A stretch of 64,000 nucleotides of DNA from Prosapia bicincta (Eukaryota; Arthropoda; Insecta; Hemiptera; Cercopidae), in contig JBAIZL010000006.1 in the NCBI GenBank assembly GCA_036971475.1, forward strand, positions 62,504,398 to 62,568,397. The letters are read 5' to 3'. Under the pieces are notes generated by a model. It was not told the DNA's origin. It saw only the letters and a list, made by a program, of their open reading frames with translations, and did no database searches. The position numbers were made by a program, and so were the translations under genes. Positions 22,860 through 36,429 of the stretch are shown here, piece after piece (the stretch's first letter is position 1; the number at the start of each line of letters is the position of its first letter).

Positions 22860-23350
22860 GTTAATATATTACTATTGTAAATACTTTTATCCACCGCTAA
22901 GTGCAATAATTTTACCTTGTGTGATGAGGTACCTTTCGGTCATTTGATCACAATACAATAAATCAAATGACCGAAAGGTGCCTCATCACACAAGGTAAAA
23001 TTATTGCACTTAGTGGTGGATAAAAGTATTTACAATAGTAATATATTAACTTCATAAAGTCAGTGCATTGGATAAATAATGGACAACGTAAAATATCAAA
23101 ATATATATAAATATAAAATAAGTTTTCTTGTTTAATAATTTAAAACAACATAGGTTATTCAAATACAAGAATATTTATTAATTTCTATTCAAAGCTTTGC
23201 GTTGGTAAACAGTACCAACATCACCAGGAATGAAAATTACAATAATGTTATTATTGTAATTTTCATTCCTGATGATGTTGGTACTGTTTACCAACGAAAA
23301 GCTTTGAATATAAATTAATAAATATTTTTGTATTTGAATAACCTATGTTG

Positions 23351-23433
<83 letters not shown>

Positions 23434-26400
23434 TATATATATAAATATGGTCGACCTTGACCAACATGGGTGAGCCCAATGTGAAATGAAGGAGAGTTTC
23501 CCTTAGTTAACCTTTTTTTCTTTTAGTGTTTAAAACTTCAGAAAAGGACATATTGCATTTTATTGTACATATTTAGAACACTATATACATAAATACATTA
23601 TAGACTAACGTCGTATATAAAAATAGTACATAATATTTTCTATTTACTGAAGCTACTGAATTGAATTTGTTGTACCCTAATTTCTTTGTTTTATGTATCT
23701 CAGGGTCTGACTGTACATAAAAATTAGATGATTCTGTTTTGAGAATTGTTTGTTTAAGGAGCAGCAGTATTGACATGTGCTTAATTCCTTGAAACCTTTG
23801 CTATTCATCATGGTTTGATTTTTTCGTTATCTTCGGCAGGTGCTGGACGTGTGTTCACTATGTCTATAATATCACTAGTAGTAAACCCATGAACTTCAAA
23901 TTCTTTCATCCATTCATTCAACCAAGCACTGTTCATGCCCCTATAACCAGGATTGCTTTAGAAAAGATCGACGATTTTTTCATTTATTTCATTAACAAGG
24001 TTTTCTGTTTGTAATCACCTCATTGTCTTATGATCCAATAGTTTTTGCTATGATTTAACTAGGGTTATCGACCTGATTGTGCATCCCATGCTGTTAGCAA
24101 TCCAGCAACATCCAGCAAGTCATCATTTCTTAGCCACTCTGAAACACTTCTATATACCCGTTAGAATATAACTATTAGTAACTTATGGCAATATAGGAAA
24201 CACTTTTCCACAATACTAAATATTGTAGATTACAAATTCTAAGTAAAATAACTATTTAAATTACCTAATTACACAAAATCCTGTAGAATATATGTAAACT
24301 AAATGATACATAGACTCGAACACAACTGGCTGAGTCGGGAAAGAAAAAAGAGACGACTGCTAGCTCCAGAACTGGCCTGACATTAAGGTGCTTTGTGGAA
24401 TAAAGACACTCACTTTATTTTTATATTACGTCCAGATTTTGGTGGTAACAAATTTGAGAGGGCTGGATATGAGAGCTTTTACTGTATTCTCTAATCAGGG
24501 TAAAAAAGAGATGTTTACATCATGTTATAAGACCTTATTAGATGATGGATAAGAAGGGTAGATTGAACTAACGAATGGAGAATGATCTGGTACTGGAAAT
24601 GTAAGAAATTTTGGAGTCTTGTAGGCTGGGTGGCAAGCCTGAATTAGACGTGGTCTGAACCTGGATAAAGAAAAGTGTTTTACCCAGTTTTATAGGTTTT
24701 ATTTATCTTACATGATACCTATGACAGCATCTAGTGAGTGAACCATTGGGTTTAGGAGTTTACTTTGTGGAAGTTTACCTTGTACTGCAATAAATTAAGT
24801 GCTACTTTTATTAAAGTATGTATTCTTAAGAATATTATTAATTTATTTGTTGCTTTGTGTTCTTTTCTTAAATAGTCTAAATATTTCTAGATAAGAACCA
24901 TTAGAAAATTTATTATATGCATTTGAAAATGATTAAGTATTTTAATTTCAGCCGCTTAGGTGTAAAGAGTGCAGGATGTTCTGTGTATCATAAAACTAAT
25001 AGAGAGACTATGGTGGAGATTGGCGATTCTGTCCGTGGTAAAGATATTTATATCATTCAGACTGGAACTAAGTAAGTTTTTAATTATGAAATACACTTAT
25101 GAATACACGCAATTATGAATAGACATAAGTTATACTGCAGGAACCCTTTGTAAAAGTATTACATATTCTGTTTTTTATAATGACTTAGTAACATCCTTAA
25201 AAGTCTTGTATCTCTCAAGAAGGGAGTAGTTTAACCTGGGAATGCTCCCACTGTTAGATTAAATCTAACATTTTTAGTTGCTCTGAAGCAATTATTTTAT
25301 CTTTTCGTTGTATGCGACTGAGCATCTAAACATGCTTTCTCGAGGATGTTAGCCAGCTATTATCCGAGTTTCAAGTAAATAGCATGATTGAGAGGGTAAC
25401 CAGAGGTGGAAGAAGGGACAGGCCTTGCCAATATTAGGGAGCACATACATGTGGGCCATATTAAATTACGTGGGTGATGTGTCAGGAGCAATCTAATGGC
25501 ACTAGAGGGCTTTTAACAGTTAAAACTGTTATTATTATAATTTTTCTAATTGTAATTTTACATCTAAATATGCAATAAATGTATTTAACAAATTGTTTTT
25601 ATAACAGTAAACAAGTTTAGAGCTAATTATAATCCATAAAATTGAATTTTATAATTTAAAACAAATTAATAACAATAATTACAAATTTTAGATTTCCCTT
25701 AACACCGCGAGTCATTGCGGGAGTTTCCATAGCGCAAGTGTTCCTGGGTTCAAGTATTTTTTTATTTTTTCCTATTACATTTCCCCGATATTCTTCAGAC
25801 TTTTCATCATAAACAATGATGTAAATTAATTCTATATGGGTTTTTGTGTTTTTATAAACAATATCTATAATCTTGTTGAACTATAATAATGAAAATAACA
25901 AAAATAGTTTGTATGATCATAGATTTGAAAACGCTTCGTTAACAAGATACAGCTTTGTCATTACAAAAGTTGTTTGCATTAAACATTATTTTTATGTAAA
26001 AAATAGTTTGACATTTCTTTAAAAAATTCTATTGGTAAAAAAAATTAGTTTTAAAATTAAAAACAAATATAGTAGGGCCTACATTAGTGGAATGTATAAA
26101 GCAATGGGTTAAACATAAGATTATTAAATGGATTTAAAGAATAATGAAAGATTACACTCTTCTAGAAATATTTTGCTAAACATTATTTTTTCTCTTAACA
26201 AACGATACTTAAATCATATGAAAACTAGGAACTTGTAGGGGAAAATGCCCCTATTTATATTGAAATTAATTTTAAACTTTTGTATAGTAATTTTATTTTT
26301 CAATACAAATTAAATTTAATATAATTCAAGTTTTTCATTACAAAATTTCTGTATGAACTGTATTTATACGCATAACCTTTAATACTGTTAAAAATATTTG

Positions 26401-29400
26401 TTTACAAATCATAATCATATATTTTTCATTGCAATGTATACACATAACCTGCTTTCATACTGTTAAAATATTTGTTTGTTTACAAAACATACTCAAGTGT
26501 TTTTCATTGCAATGTATTTCTTAAGGAAATTTTTGGTAAATTAAGTTCTTTAAAACCCAATAAATGTTTAAATTGAGAAAAACCTATATTTCCCTCCACT
26601 CCTTCATGCTAGTACTTTTAATTTGAGCCATCTACCACCTCTGTACGACTTTCCTAGCTCCCACAATCTTTCTAATTTGAAGTTATGAAATTAAATATTA
26701 AGGTATATTATATAATAAGGGAGAAAAAGTTGATTATTATTGCCAAGTATTGAGAGCTAAAATGTTCTTTTGAAGAAAATGATAATTTATATTTTTCAGA
26801 GACGTGAATAATAATATAATGGAGCTTTTAATCATGGCTTATGCTTGTAAAACATCCTCAGCAAAGAGTATTGTGGGAGTCATTCCATATTTACCTTACA
26901 GTAAACAATGTGAGTAGTGTTAGAAACGTATACAGTTCTTTCTATATGAACACAACCTTCTTTTTATTTGCAGATTTTAATTTACATGGGTATCACACGC
27001 ATTCTTTAAAAAAACAAATACATAATTGAATTACAATAGACTAAATTATATGTTTAAGGTTAATGACCGATCACAGACCAATTCATGCTGATACAAATAC
27101 ATTCTATTTTGATTTTCTCCGAAAATCCTTTTCAAGAGCTAAAGGTTTATTAATTTAATATTAAGCCAATTTTTACATTTATAAACAATTCTTATAACAT
27201 CATTAAAATCAAATATTTCCTTATTAATAATCCTTTCCTTAATAATAAAGAAATATTTTATTTTAATGATGTTATAAGATTTGTTTATTTACACAACTGT
27301 AAATTATGGCTTAGTATTAAAATAATAAACTTTAAGCTCAAAAAGGATTTTTGGTTAGAAAATCGAAACGTAGAGTGTATTTGTATTAGCATGAATTGGT
27401 CTGTGATCTGTGATTAACCTTAAAGAGATTAAATATTTATTAACAGACATTAAATAAAGATTAAGTAAAATAAATTATAACTAAAATTATAAATTATAAT
27501 TTAAAAAACAAAAATATTTTTACAGTAGAGTATTTATGCTTTGTACAGTATATATACTGATTAATACTTGGATTTGTTGAAGATTTCTTTGTTTGGTCAG
27601 CCTGCCTTTATCTAAACGCCTTCTAAAAGCTGTTTTTGGCACTTACAGGAAATGGGAAAGTAGTTGGGCTGTCAAATATAGGTTTTATAATTGCAAACTT
27701 ATATATTACAGATCACCAACCTAAGTATTAAACTCTAGTTAAGCTATAAAAGTTGGTATTTTAGCTAGAAAGAGAAGCACTGTGGAGTAAGGGGATAAAC
27801 AGAACCCACTTGCAAAGTCCCAATGCTTTGGTATTTAGTAGAATTTGACATTTGTTGGGGAATTCGTTTAAATTACAATGAAGGAAATTTATTTCAACGA
27901 TGTTCTATGCAAATGATATTATGTGGTATCCTCGTAAATTGTAGCAATCTAGTAGTATGGAATATGAATCATTATGGCACATGGGTTATCTCTGATCTAC
28001 TGCTCAGACAATTGTTCTTCATATGTTAATGAGGTGTCCTATAACTTTGAATGTTGTCAGGTTTATAAAAAAGTCTTTGTCAAGTAGATAACAAAGACTT
28101 TATCAGGCAGCATAAAAAAGTCCTATTTTGAAGAAGGTATTAAATCTTTCACTCACAAGAGCTAGAAGGAATCTGGGTTCTCAAACAGTGCGACCAATTC
28201 TGTTTGTCAAACCCGACAAAAATATGAAACAATGAAAGCTTTTTTTAATTATGGCAACCTCGTCTAATTGTTTAAATGTGGACAATGAACACTACGAGAT
28301 TCAACTAGCTTAGGATGTTTTTTCTCTCCATTCAATCATACTATCTATTTACATTTAAATATTCTTTAAAACTACTTAAGCTCGAGATTCAACTAGCTTA
28401 GGATGTTTATTCTCTCCATTCAATCATACTATCTATTTACATTTAAATATTCTTTAAAACTACTTAAGTTTCTTATGAAGACTAACATTCCAAAACAGTT
28501 TTTCTAAAAGTATGAACCTTTCTGTACTGCAGTCTGACAGAACTTCTGTCACTGGAAATGGAGCCATAAAGTGTCACTTTATGGAATCTTCCAATAAAAT
28601 TTGTGTATTTTGTTTTACAGAATTTAGTATGGAATTAAATAAATTTCTCAAGATTATACTTAAGGCTTTACATTAACTCTAGTGTAATGACTGTTTCGGA
28701 ATACCCATTCTTCTCTTCAGATCTTTCTCCTGTAATGTTTTTTCGTTTGTCTCTCAACTTAAAGCTTGAAGTGATAACGGTTTGCACATCTCAAGGAAGT
28801 TTAAGAACATATTATAGTAATACTGAAAATGGTACCAAAATCATTTTAGTTTATTTTTAGAAGCAATAAAACTTCGCCAAAAAGGTGTTGTGTCCGGTAG
28901 AGACTACTTTGGAGGTTATTAAAAATATTTCTCTCATGCATTAAGTTTTTGTGTTTTAGTCCCAAAAGCCTTGAGAATTCTTTCCATCAGATCCTATTTT
29001 GTATTAATTTTTAAAATATATATTAAATATCGAAATCTTGTTGCTGTTTATGACGAGCTAGTTGTTAATTACTTATTACACTTTAGCTATTACTTGCAAC
29101 CAGACTTTTTGTTAACTAAAAATTGTTAACTTATACTTGAAGGAAACATTTTTGTCTTATGACTCCAAGAAGCTGAAGAAGTCGTAAGACGAAAACGTTT
29201 CCTCCAAGTGTAAGTTAACAATTTAAAAACCTTTAGTTAACAAAACGTCTGGTCACAAGTAATAGCAAAAGTGTAATAAATATATATTAAATTAAAACAT
29301 ACGTTGATAAAACTATAAGAGAATAGATAATCCCATTATGTTCATTAATATATTTATTTTCTAATTTTAGCAGCGGTTTAGACACTACTGTTATATACAC

Positions 29401-32400
29401 TGTAATGTGTAAAATAGAAAAACATATTATTAAAGTTGTCAATAATAATTTGATTCTGATTTCATTTGACAGTTTATAGGAGTTGTTATTGTTATAATTG
29501 TCTTACTAATTTGTATATTGTTTGTAAAGGTAAGATGCGTAAACGAGGGTGTATTGTCTCAAAACTACTTGCCAAAATGATGTGCAGCTCAGGGCTAACT
29601 CATGTTATTACTATGGATTTACACCAGAAGGAGATACAAGGTTTCTTTGATTGCCCTGTTGATAATCTTAGAGCATCTCCTTTCTTACTGCAGTATATAC
29701 AGGAGTGTGTGCGTAACATAATCTTAACCTACTTTTATATTTTGATGATAATTTTAATTCGTTAATCATGTCAACTATAATAGATCCATCATTAAATTGA
29801 GCAGTGAAAACCCCTTTAACCCCATTGCAGGTCTAATTACATACACGCCGCTAGCAGCCACTAGCAGGTACGAATTAATTCCTCATGCCAATTTAGTTAT
29901 ATTTCTACAAAAATATTCTCACTTATAAAGGAGAAAATATTATATTTTTTATGTGTTATTTTTTACATTAGTTAGTTTATTATTTGTTAATTGATTATTA
30001 TGTGTAATTATAAGTAGTAAAAACAAATTAAAAGTTTACTTATGATTTGAAGTTTGCTTTAGATTCTAGTCTCCCACTAATATTGTTCATTTCGTATGCA
30101 AGCAAGAATACATTATTGACCAACAGTAATGTTATAATTATAAAAATATTCACGATACTGACCAACACTGAGTAAAATATATACTGAGCTTCTCACTCCA
30201 GTTGACATAAAACTGCTATTATGTTTAGACATCTTACAGAGGGTTGATGGGCCATACATATCTTTTCTTATCTGCTGTAAGTATTGAGTGTCGATAAATA
30301 TCCCTTATAAAGCACAGATGTCTATAGTCTTTTGTATGACAAATCAGAAAGTAAACTCTCTTGAAGCAAACAAATCAATCAAACAATGACAACATTCAGT
30401 ACGAGCTGGGCTAGTCTTTATAACCACTACTAATAAATTAAAGTTGCTTGATGTAATCATCTTGAATTCACTGATTAAACTATATGTATAAATTACTTAA
30501 CTAAGTGAATACATAATGGCTTACTTCTTGCTGATGCGTTTCAAAACTTTGTAGTGGAGTTTTAGCTTTTTAAAAGGAAAGAATGTTTTGAACTGCGTCA
30601 GCAAGTAAGCCATCACGTATTCACTTAGTTAAGTACTTTTTAAATGTAGACAAATAAATTGTCGTAACTAGTTGACCTAGTCCGTAAACCGCAACTAGTT
30701 AAATCAAGTGTTACTTTAAATCAGAGCTATAAGTGAAAAACATAAAAGTATTCAACTCAGTGCCATAGTTTGTCTATTATTATGGTGTTGTATCCATTTG
30801 TGTATGCTAAATATTTAATTGTGTCTAGTTCTTTGTTTGTGTTTTCTGGGGTCATTGGATCTTCTTTAAGGCATCTAAGCATGGATCTGAAGGCAGCGTG
30901 TTTGTGTTGGATAGGGTGGTTTAAGGTGTTGTGGAAAAATGTGTCTGTTGTGGGTTTCCTGTAAATGCCGAAGCTGTGTTTTTGTGTATGACTTTTTGTT
31001 AAGGTTAGGTCAAGGAAGATTAGGAATCGGTTAGTTTCAATCTTTGAGGTGAAGCGGAGTTGTGGGTGTATTTTATTAGTGTAGGTGAGGAGTTTTTTGC
31101 ATTGTTGGGAGCTGCCTCTGTATAGTGTTATGATATCACTGACGTATCTGTGCCAGTAAATGATTTTAAGTGCGTGTGTATTGTTTGTGTGTATCGTGGT
31201 GTTTTCTCTGTGTTGTAGGAAAATTTCGCTTAGGACACTGCTGACACACCTAAAACTCCACTTCACCTCAGCAATTGAAACCAACCGATCCCTAAACCTC
31301 CTCATACCATTGGACACAGGAGGGAAAAAACAAAAGGAATGAAAAAGAACACTAGTAAAATAATAACCAAGATAAAAAGATCACAGAATTTATAAAAATC
31401 ATAACACAAAAAATACATACACTCATATAAAGTGGAAATATTGCACTACAAAGTGCCAATTAATATAATACATTCACATTAGGAGATAACCCTGTACTGA
31501 AAGTTATGTTTGTCATTGAACTATGAAGCGGGCTTGTTGGATACACTCATGGAGCTAGAAAAGCAATGGATCCTATACATATGCATGCAATGTGTTGTTA
31601 ACTCAGTATATATAATTATAATTATTGACAATTTTTTTTTGGTTAAATATTTTTGGATTTGTAAATTTTTTTTATCAAAAAATTGAGAAATTACCTTTTA
31701 ATTGACTGTTCTTGTTTCCTAATGTTGAAATATTTTACTTATAGAAAAATTAATTAAATCTTATCAATTTCAAAACTATTTTCATAAATAAGTTAATTTT
31801 ATAAAAAACTGAATTCAGTTAAATTTATTAATTTCTTAATTAACAGATCAAAAGGAATTTTAACCACCAAAAACAAGGCAATATTTACAATAGTAATATA
31901 TCAACTTCATATATATATATTGTAACATTTATAGAATGGGCTATATAATATTATTTAAGAATTGGAAGAATATATTAGAAATAACTCACAAAATTTAAAA
32001 AGAAATTCATTAAAAGATTGGTTAGGTTAAAATTGAAACTAAATTTAGGTAAAAGCCTAGATTAGTAAATAAGATATTTGAACTGTAAATACATAAAGAA
32101 ATTTGTTGTATCAAATAAAATTTAAAACAAGATAATCTAATAATAGTTATATGTTAAACAAAATTGTAAATATTAGTAAAATAGGGCATAAGTAATTACT
32201 TGAAGGAAAAAGTGAAAAACGATTGTAAACAATGTAAGGTTATGTTTGGAAAAGTCCAGTCAAAACACACACATTTCGAAATATTACAAAAGTAAAACAC
32301 AAAGACACTTCACACACTAATAATAGTAATTAAATAAACACTGGAAGGTTGGTTAAGGATCGGAAAATTGAAACAGTATGTTAACAAAATTAAAACTGGT

Positions 32401-33382
32401 GAAAATAGTTCGTTGACATTAACAGATGTGAAAGTAAAGAAATAGGTCAAGTGTGCAGTCGACTATAGTGAGAAGAAATTGAACTAAATTATAATCCATA
32501 TGTTTTTTTTAAGAAGAAGGAGGCCGCCATATTTGTAACATTTTAAAAGAAAATCTAAGGACGCGTAGTTAGAGCATTCTGGCGTGGGACGCCGAGTAAG
32601 GTAGCGAATCTGCCAGGACCAGTCAAAATTCTATTGATTAGAAACTTCGTCAAAATTATACAGTTTTGTGAGGAAACTTGGCCAGATTAAACAGGAATAA
32701 GAAAATTAAAAGATATAGTACAGTGAAAATATAATTTGAAAGAACTAAAACGAATTTAAGTGTGTAAAAAAGTGAAATTTAAAGAGAACGGAATTCTACG
32801 TGTGAGCAAGCAGCCATTCGCCGTTATTTGATAAGTTAAGTACCTAGCGCTATATAAAAAAATAAACTTTAGTGGACTCTTAGGATAATAGGGAAGTTTA
32901 AAATTGTACATTAGAATATCTTGTGATTAATAGTAATAAGATCATAATCCAGTTCAAATAGTTTCGCCTTTTGCTTATTCCAAATTAAAGTATTTCCATC
33001 CGGAAAATATTTATTAAAGCTAATTTCAAAATTTAATATTGTTTGTTCAAAATTTATTTAATTAACCTAAGAATTAAAAAAATATAGCCCATGCTATAAC
33101 CCCGAGATAATAAGAGATCGTAAAATTAGCCTAGGGTATATTAAAATTGTGTAACTATAAAATTAAAAGAAATAAGAGTTAAACCGAGTTTGTTAAAACT
33201 TGTTAAGTTATAAATTTTTGTTCTGTGTATTGTTTTAAATGTTGAAATAAAAAATTGTGATAATAAATGTTAATGAATTGTTCCTGAGTAGTTTTTTTTT
33301 GTTTTAATAGAAATTTGATATCATCAATAAAATAAATATTTAATAAAAAAATAATAATTGTAAAGTGTAATATAAAAACTTT

Positions 33383-33416
<34 letters not shown>

Positions 33417-33693
33417 TATTACATCATTAACGCCCTCACCATGCCTCTTACGATATCCGTCCAATTACATAGAGGCCAAGGTCCAGTCCATCAACTTGAT
33501 ATGCTGAAGACGTTGACTCTACAAAATTTGAATTATTTACAGTTATAATTATTGTTAATATATTTACAAAAAGTAATAAGACTATTACTATCACTTAATT
33601 AAGGAATATAATAGAGAACTCAAGATATGCCCTTTGTCAGTATTTAACAAGTTATTCTTATCATATTTATTAATAACAGACTTTCAAAACTCA

Positions 33694-33724
<31 letters not shown>

Positions 33725-36374
33725 ATGTCAAATAAAATGTACATCAGGACGTAAATAAAAAGTTTTTGTGGTTTAAGAGGTTTTATTTATTTAAAATTAA
33801 AAATTACACCAAAGTTGCATCAAGTTAGCTATATTTTTTTTATCAAACAGAAGGTTTTAGTATACTTACAATAGATTATACTAACAATACTGAGAAACAA
33901 TCAGAGTAAGTCTATTATTTGTCAAATATTATTGTTTTCATAAATAAGTTTATATTGTTTTTGTCTTAAAAAGTTTCTCCAGGGTATTAACATTTTTGAT
34001 ACATCTGATTATTTTTGGTCCCAGTAAGAATAAACAAGGTTGAACTCTAATATTTCATATTAGTTTATAATATTTCTTGTCTCAGTTGTATTTAATTTTC
34101 CTTAGTCACTTATAAGTAACTGTTAATTGTAGTAACTGGTTTAAATGCTGCTATGTTGTCTGTAACTTATCGGCCTGATCATTGGACAGACAATAATTGT
34201 TTCAGATCCCTGACTATCGCAATGCAGTAATTGTAGCCCGTAATCCTGGTTCAGCTAAGAAAGCCACATCTTATGCAGAACGTCTCCGCCTGGGAATTGC
34301 TGTAATCCATGGAGAGCAGAAAGAGGCTGAGAGTGATATGGTAGATGGACGCTATTCCCCTCCTCCTATAGCACCATCACGTACAATGGACGTGGGTGTA
34401 GGAGTACCACAACATCCAGCTAAAGAGAAACCCCCAATAAATGTTGTTGGAGATGTTGGCGGACGAATAGCTATTATGGTGGTGAGTTTTCTTAAAATAA
34501 ACCCATAGAATGAAGTAAGTTTTTTAGGAAGATTTTTGTAAGTAATAATATTCTGATAAGTAGATGTATCATTCTTGTTTGTTCAAGTGTTTTTCACAAA
34601 CTTTTTTTTGTATTAGCACTTTTTTTTATAAGGAAGTATTTTTGTAAGACAAATTTATCAGTATATTTCAGTGTTTAGCCATTAAACATTTTTTTTCCTT
34701 TGATGATTGCATAGCCATCCACTAAGATGAAGGGAACTCTTACCTCATTCACAGAGATTTATCACAATGTTACATCCGGGATTTTGTGGTGAATATGTGT
34801 CAAAAGACCATTTGAGTTAAGGTTAATATAAAAAATTGAATTGCTAATATAGAACCTGCTATACTGAAGTCAAAAGGAGAGGGGGCCATCATATCAGTCA
34901 ACAATTATAAAACAACATACCTAATATAAAGCAGAAACTAACTAAAATAGACACCCAGTTCCTCAATCCTGTCGCCACGTTGTTTAGTGACATTCATAAC
35001 TCTGGCAAAATACCTGAAGACTAGCTATAGTAACTTTGATCGTGATTAATCCTGATGTAATCAATTACAAAACTAAATTTCTCAATAAGCTTTTCATAAC
35101 AAAATAAATAAATACTAGGCAAAAATCCGCAAACCACAGTTTTAAACCCGAAATGCTCTCATCGAAAGACAGCTGATCTTCAATTGACTTACACTGATAA
35201 AACACTGCAGGGATGTGAATAAAAATGTCTATGGTTTCTTGACTTTACAGGAGCATTTAATAATACAAAGCATTTTTAGCTAATAAAATCTCCATATGGA
35301 ACTTAGCTGAATGAACTCCTATGTATCTTTTGAATGTTATAGGTATAAATGAATGTTAGAAAGATAAAATAGTAACACATATCTGTTAGGGACAAGTAGC
35401 CAAAGTAAAGATTGGTAGCACTTTAATTTGAAATAAAGACAGAGTGGTAAGGTTGTACCTTATATTTCTTTTTGTTCAAGACATAATCCACAGTGGTATT
35501 CAGAAAAACACTAGATTAATAGAGTGAAGAGATAAAAATAAAAGAAGAAACAATAATAATTTAATAAGCAGTAATAATTCTATTTAAAGTTTTTCTAAGT
35601 GGATTCGATAACAAAAATTTAAAAAAGGTAGAATGGGCTAGCAAAAAGGTTGAGGTTCTACTTGGTATGACGGACACAAGTCCTTCACTTCCTTTTAAGC
35701 GTGGGAGAGACATTAAAGAATATTATAACCTGATGACTAGAGTTCAGGTTGACTATAGTCAAGGATGACTATAGAGTTCATCACACCTTACAAAATGATC
35801 ACACATGGTCACACCATTATTACTCGGTATCGTCATGAGCAGTCAAGATGTTTTAACAGTTCCTAAACCTTACATATTAAACACTAAATTAAGGTTGCTT
35901 ATAATCATCTTGAATTCACTAATTAAATTATAAATAACTATTGCATAACTGAACGAATACTATTGAACTTTCTGACGTATTTAGAAAAATAATCATTTCA
36001 TTGACGAAGCATATATGATTTCATTTTCAAGTAGTGAGTCAGCTTCATTAATGAAATGAATATATCAAAACGTGACAGCAAGTGAGTTTAAAAATATTTA
36101 CTCAGTTACGCAATAATTACTTATGACTAAATTAAGGTTTTTAATATATTTTTAAACATATAATACCATGTCATTGTTTTGTATTTTTATATTTCTTATC
36201 AGTAGTGATGTTTTGTTTGGGTCATAAATATATTTTGGCTAACTATAAAGCCATTCCATTAGATCCTATATTGTTTTAGAGCAGGGATTCCCAAACAATT
36301 TGGTACCAAGCTTCTTGAAATGAAAGCCTCCCACGTCCCTCCACTTTACACTATAAATTAATGGTATGGGCATA

Positions 36375-36429
<55 letters not shown>

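Noticed and set aside
21447..26106. TTAACCCATTATGG at 21447 and CAATGGGTTAA at 26100 as ends of one piggyBac-like element
   Set aside because: The 4.6-kb interval includes PRPSAP exon 2, and beyond the first bases the ends do not match.
30770..30964. Plus-strand open frame of 64 residues
   Set aside because: Antisense of the Penelope RT.
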